64,000 nucleotides of DNA from Saprospiraceae bacterium (lineage in GTDB: Bacteria > Bacteroidota > Bacteroidia > Chitinophagales > Saprospiraceae): positions 44,110 to 108,109 of the forward strand of contig JAEUUP010000062.1 of the NCBI GenBank assembly GCA_016787525.1, in the 5' to 3' direction. Within the stretch, counting starts at the first letter, position 1. Every line of letters begins with the position of its first letter. The translations under genes and the position numbers were made by a program. Below, in pieces: positions 63,201-64,000 of this stretch. The notes under the pieces are model-generated. The model made no database searches. It was not told the origin of the DNA and saw only the letters and a list, made by a program, of their open reading frames with translations.

Positions 63201-64000
63201 GTTTGATGCGTCTTTCACCACCGTTGTGAAAGGGCTTGTACCACCCGAAAGAGAAAATGTAAATGCACCTGTTGAACCACCTTTGCAAAGAACATCGGTT
63301 TTAGCATCTAAAGTAATCGTCGGTGCAGTAGAATTTGAGACATTAACGGGTGTCGTAGCAGAACAGCCGTTGTCATCGGTGACAGTCAGAGTATAGCTGC
63401 CAGAGGCAATATTTGTAAAACTGCCCGTTGTATTTGTTAGGCTTGAGCTCAATTTAAAAGTATAAGCAGTTGCAATTGTTCCACCTGTTGTGCCTGTTAT
63501 CGTCACTGTTCCACCTGTGGCGCAAGTCGCAGGAGTCGTCGAAACCATACCGATACTGAGGGGTGTGGGTTGTCCGACGGTTACGCTTGATGCGGTTGTT
63601 TCGCAGTTATTGGCATCTTTTACTTTGATTTGGTAGGTGTTTGACACCAAACCACTGAATGTGAATGGGCTTGTACCAGCCGTGTAAGTTGCGCCATTGT
63701 CTTTTGAAAATTGTAATGCACCCGTTCCGCCACTTGCCGTTACCGTGATTGTGCCGTTGCTACCACCGTTGCAAGACACGTCCGTTTTACTTGTCATCAA
63801 ACTAAGGGCTGTCGGTTGCCCAACGGTTACGCTTGATGCGGTTGTTTCGCAGTTATTGGCATCTTTTACTTTGATTTGGTAGGTGTTTGACACCAAACCA
63901 CTGAATGTGAATGGGCTTGTGCCTGACGCATAAGTTGCGCCATTGTCTTTTGAAAACTGTATTGCACCTGTGCCGCCACTTGCCGTTACCGTGATTGTGC
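60267..64000 (-). CDS. Large T9SS-secreted protein: SprB repeats, Ig-like, dockerin-like and cohesin-like domains (partial)
   Basis: The minus-strand frame stays open to the window edge, so the N-terminus is missing; at least 1,244 residues are present. From the N-terminal side: SprB-type repeats of about 82 residues (VSNTYQIKVKDANNCETTAS, DVSCNGGSNGTITVTASGGT), Ig-like segments, two Big_17-like domains (VVTLTSPVNGETLTSSTTLT), then a dockerin-like Ca-binding segment (DVDRSGEIDAADMLHMRRFI), a cohesin-like beta domain (DLVAGNEYTVNISAEKMNAA) and a type A T9SS sorting domain (FALYQNQPNPAANETSIGFN, ASKKMVIMN). It is probably a surface adhesin or gliding-related protein. Oligomers are at 62277, 63051 and 63554. 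Confidence 0.88.
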   Translation of the reverse strand, partial: TITVTASGGTGAIQFSKDNGATYASGTSPFTFSGLVSNTYQIKVKDANNCETTASSVTVGQPTALSLMTSKTDVSCNGGSNGTITVTASGGTGALQFSKDNGATYTAGTSPFTFSGLVSNTYQIKVKDANNCETTASSVTVGQPTPLSIGMVSTTPATCATGGTVTITGTTGGTIATAYTFKLSSSLTNTTGSFTNIASGSYTLTVTDDNGCSATTPVNVSNSTAPTITLDAKTDVLCKGGSTGAFTFSLSGGTSPFTTVVKDASNNTISGTGSNPYTYSNLVAGTYIFTVTDNASCTASQSVTLTEPTTAIIPSVSIAVTTGSDDVCAGTSITFTATPINGGTTPSYQWKKNGSPVGTNASTYTDATLAGGDIISCDMTSSETCATPSMANSNAITMKVTPTNVTISGTTTACSTVTLTASIVSNSTSLTYEWSGGNTPSNATNTFISSGLYGVTVTDSGTGCVGNSTVNVTILQAPTAFSLTGGGTYCVGGNGVAIGLANSESGVSYQLKKGTMNIGNAVPGTGAAISFGNQTLSGVYTVEATSTIGNCKTTMLGSATVTEPIAIVFSTPSVTNVSCMGGNSGKVVVSSTGGTGTITYAISPNIGTQSPSGTFNNLTAQTYTFTATDVNGCTKTTTATVGTNVNMPPVVTLTSPVNGETLTSSTTLTATASDPDGTIAQVNFYWVVGRTKTGLLSRQLLGSDNTAPYSYDWRNIVGGNYDIQAEAVDNCGNTTFSSISNVNVLETFTILLSSSLNGGEFVPGSNLTLTASVVAFTSRTITKVEFFAGNIKLGEDFTAPYSYVWNNVQLGNYNLRAVATDNMGDLWYSPYLFIFGANATGGDIRQLFISGSALTENNIAVNNVSVFANINGSPVAGGNVSNGFFNIATDTAENIQVRLVKNNNEDATNGVTTYDIAKVSQHILNIAPLATPYKIIAADVDRSGEIDAADMLHMRRFILRMSPSLPGGNFRFVDKAYTFRNAVTPLSETFPEVANITSLVSNTAVNFVAVKLGDVNDSYNALSPRNAGSLTFNANDMDLVAGNEYTVNISAEKMNAAAFQGTFSIEGARVKSVQAGSLNNMANGNFGLFANAVTTSWNGKAQDATDVLAITFVANKTGKLSDMLTVNSALTQAVANDAIGNEMNVHLKFNTGKVTGGEFALYQNQPNPAANETSIGFNLPKDGQARLTITTIDGRVVKIVNGEYKAGYNNISVNKSDLNASGVFYYHLETADHSASKKMVIMN
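63568..64000 (-). repeat. Near-identical 246-bp tandem repeat in the SprB-type gene
   Basis: The segment starting at 63568 (GGTTGTCCGACGGTTACG) recurs at 63814 with few changes, and the CACTTGCCGTTACCG stretch at about 63731 recurs 246 bases later. The unit is 82 codons. The array continues beyond the window. Confidence 0.8.

Larger units (their letters stand above)
383..63563. repeat. Highly iterated oligomer TACTGAGGGG / CCCCTCAGTA, about 64 copies
   Basis: Hand scan for the 9-mer ACTGAGGGG and its complement. Copies written TACTGAGGGG on the plus strand start at 383, 1597, 5378, 10936, 11557, 12787, 13566, 15676, 19760, 20228, 21754, 29790(G), 31388(C), 33118, 33188, 33991, 38551, 40713, 41142, 47637(G), 51203, 52448, 53044, 54313, 55365, 62277, 63051, 63554. 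Copies written CCCCTCAGTA start at 834(C), 1337(C), 2501, 3062, 4058, 8562, 10488, 12182, 15344, 16845, 17558, 18621, 19427(C), 21078, 21565, 23909, 24328, 24958, 27324, 27960, 28172, 29196(T), 30351, 30596, 36771, 39511, 42988, 43631, 44050, 44664, 44961, 45583, 46183, 48961, 49541, 58340. A letter in brackets marks a changed outer base. About 40 copies carry a fifth G. About 15 are intergenic. Chance expectation for the 9-mer on two strands of 64 kb is about 0.3-0.5. The function is unknown. Confidence 0.95.

Noticed and set aside
383..63563. The iterated oligomer as ends of an insertion sequence
   Set aside because: Copies sit inside intact reading frames without flanking duplications, inverted partners at fixed distance or transposase genes.
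60267..64000. A possible CRISPR array because of regular repeats
   Set aside because: Repeats are 82-codon protein units in an open frame, with no short repeat-spacer pattern. No cas genes are seen anywhere in the window.
1..64000. tRNA or rRNA genes
   Set aside because: No cloverleaf with a GTTCRA-type T-loop or conserved rRNA segments was noticed on reading both strands; a dedicated scan was not possible.

Overview
The window looks like a chromosomal segment of a glycan-degrading Bacteroidota. The evidence is two SusC/SusD pairs, type IX secretion (T9SS) C-terminal sorting domains, lipoprotein signals, promoter boxes of the TAnnTTTG type and a lack of strong Shine-Dalgarno sites. The very large TANFOR-like protein and the dockerin-like T9SS cargo would suit a Saprospira/Chitinophaga-type lineage, but I cannot place it further.

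Layout. 1-5375: a plus-strand carbohydrate block (GH16, DUF2264, GH88, DUF1501), facing a GH42 beta-galactosidase (5669-7786, minus). 7806-10473: an eroded plasmid-like island (Rep_3 remnant, collapsed parA, small parB-like partner, Bro-N protein). 10844-24949: a coherent beta-1,3-glucan (laminarin-type) utilisation locus: propeller sensor/regulator, T9SS glycan-binding protein, SusC, SusD, PKD lipoprotein, Calx-beta+GH16 endoglucanase, GH3 beta-glucosidase. 25237-27219: DUF4386 remnant, NAD-dependent epimerase, Crp/Fnr regulator. 27464-32001: DUF3592 protein, Fn3 protein, outer-membrane barrel. 32172-34358: Fe-S photolyase plus flavin reductase. 34533-38056: two pseudogenes and two paralogous barrel proteins. 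38095-41563: propeller histidine kinase with a globin. 41825-44377: Cys-rich peptide and a histidine kinase/OmpR-type pair. 44732-50695: 1,987-residue surface protein. 50936-54708: serine hydrolase, DUF1772, DUF4386, small barrel, and a Crp tail that mirrors the locus at 25-27 kb. 55153-59745: second SusC/SusD pair. 60267-64000: SprB-repeat/dockerin-like T9SS protein running off the window.

The outstanding signal is not a gene. The non-palindromic oligomer ACTGAGGGG (CCCCTCAGT on the other strand; fuller consensus ATACTGAGGGGG) occurs about 64 times by hand count, roughly once per kilobase, on both strands. It lies inside genes in every stop-free reading frame and also between genes, where less than one copy is expected by chance. 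This density and spread resemble DNA-uptake sequences, Chi sites or HIP1-type iterated oligomers. Several intergenic copies form or abut hairpins. Further signals are a family of nested inverted-repeat elements, mostly at convergent gene ends, and a conserved palindrome (TGGACAaaTGTCCA) downstream of both crp loci.
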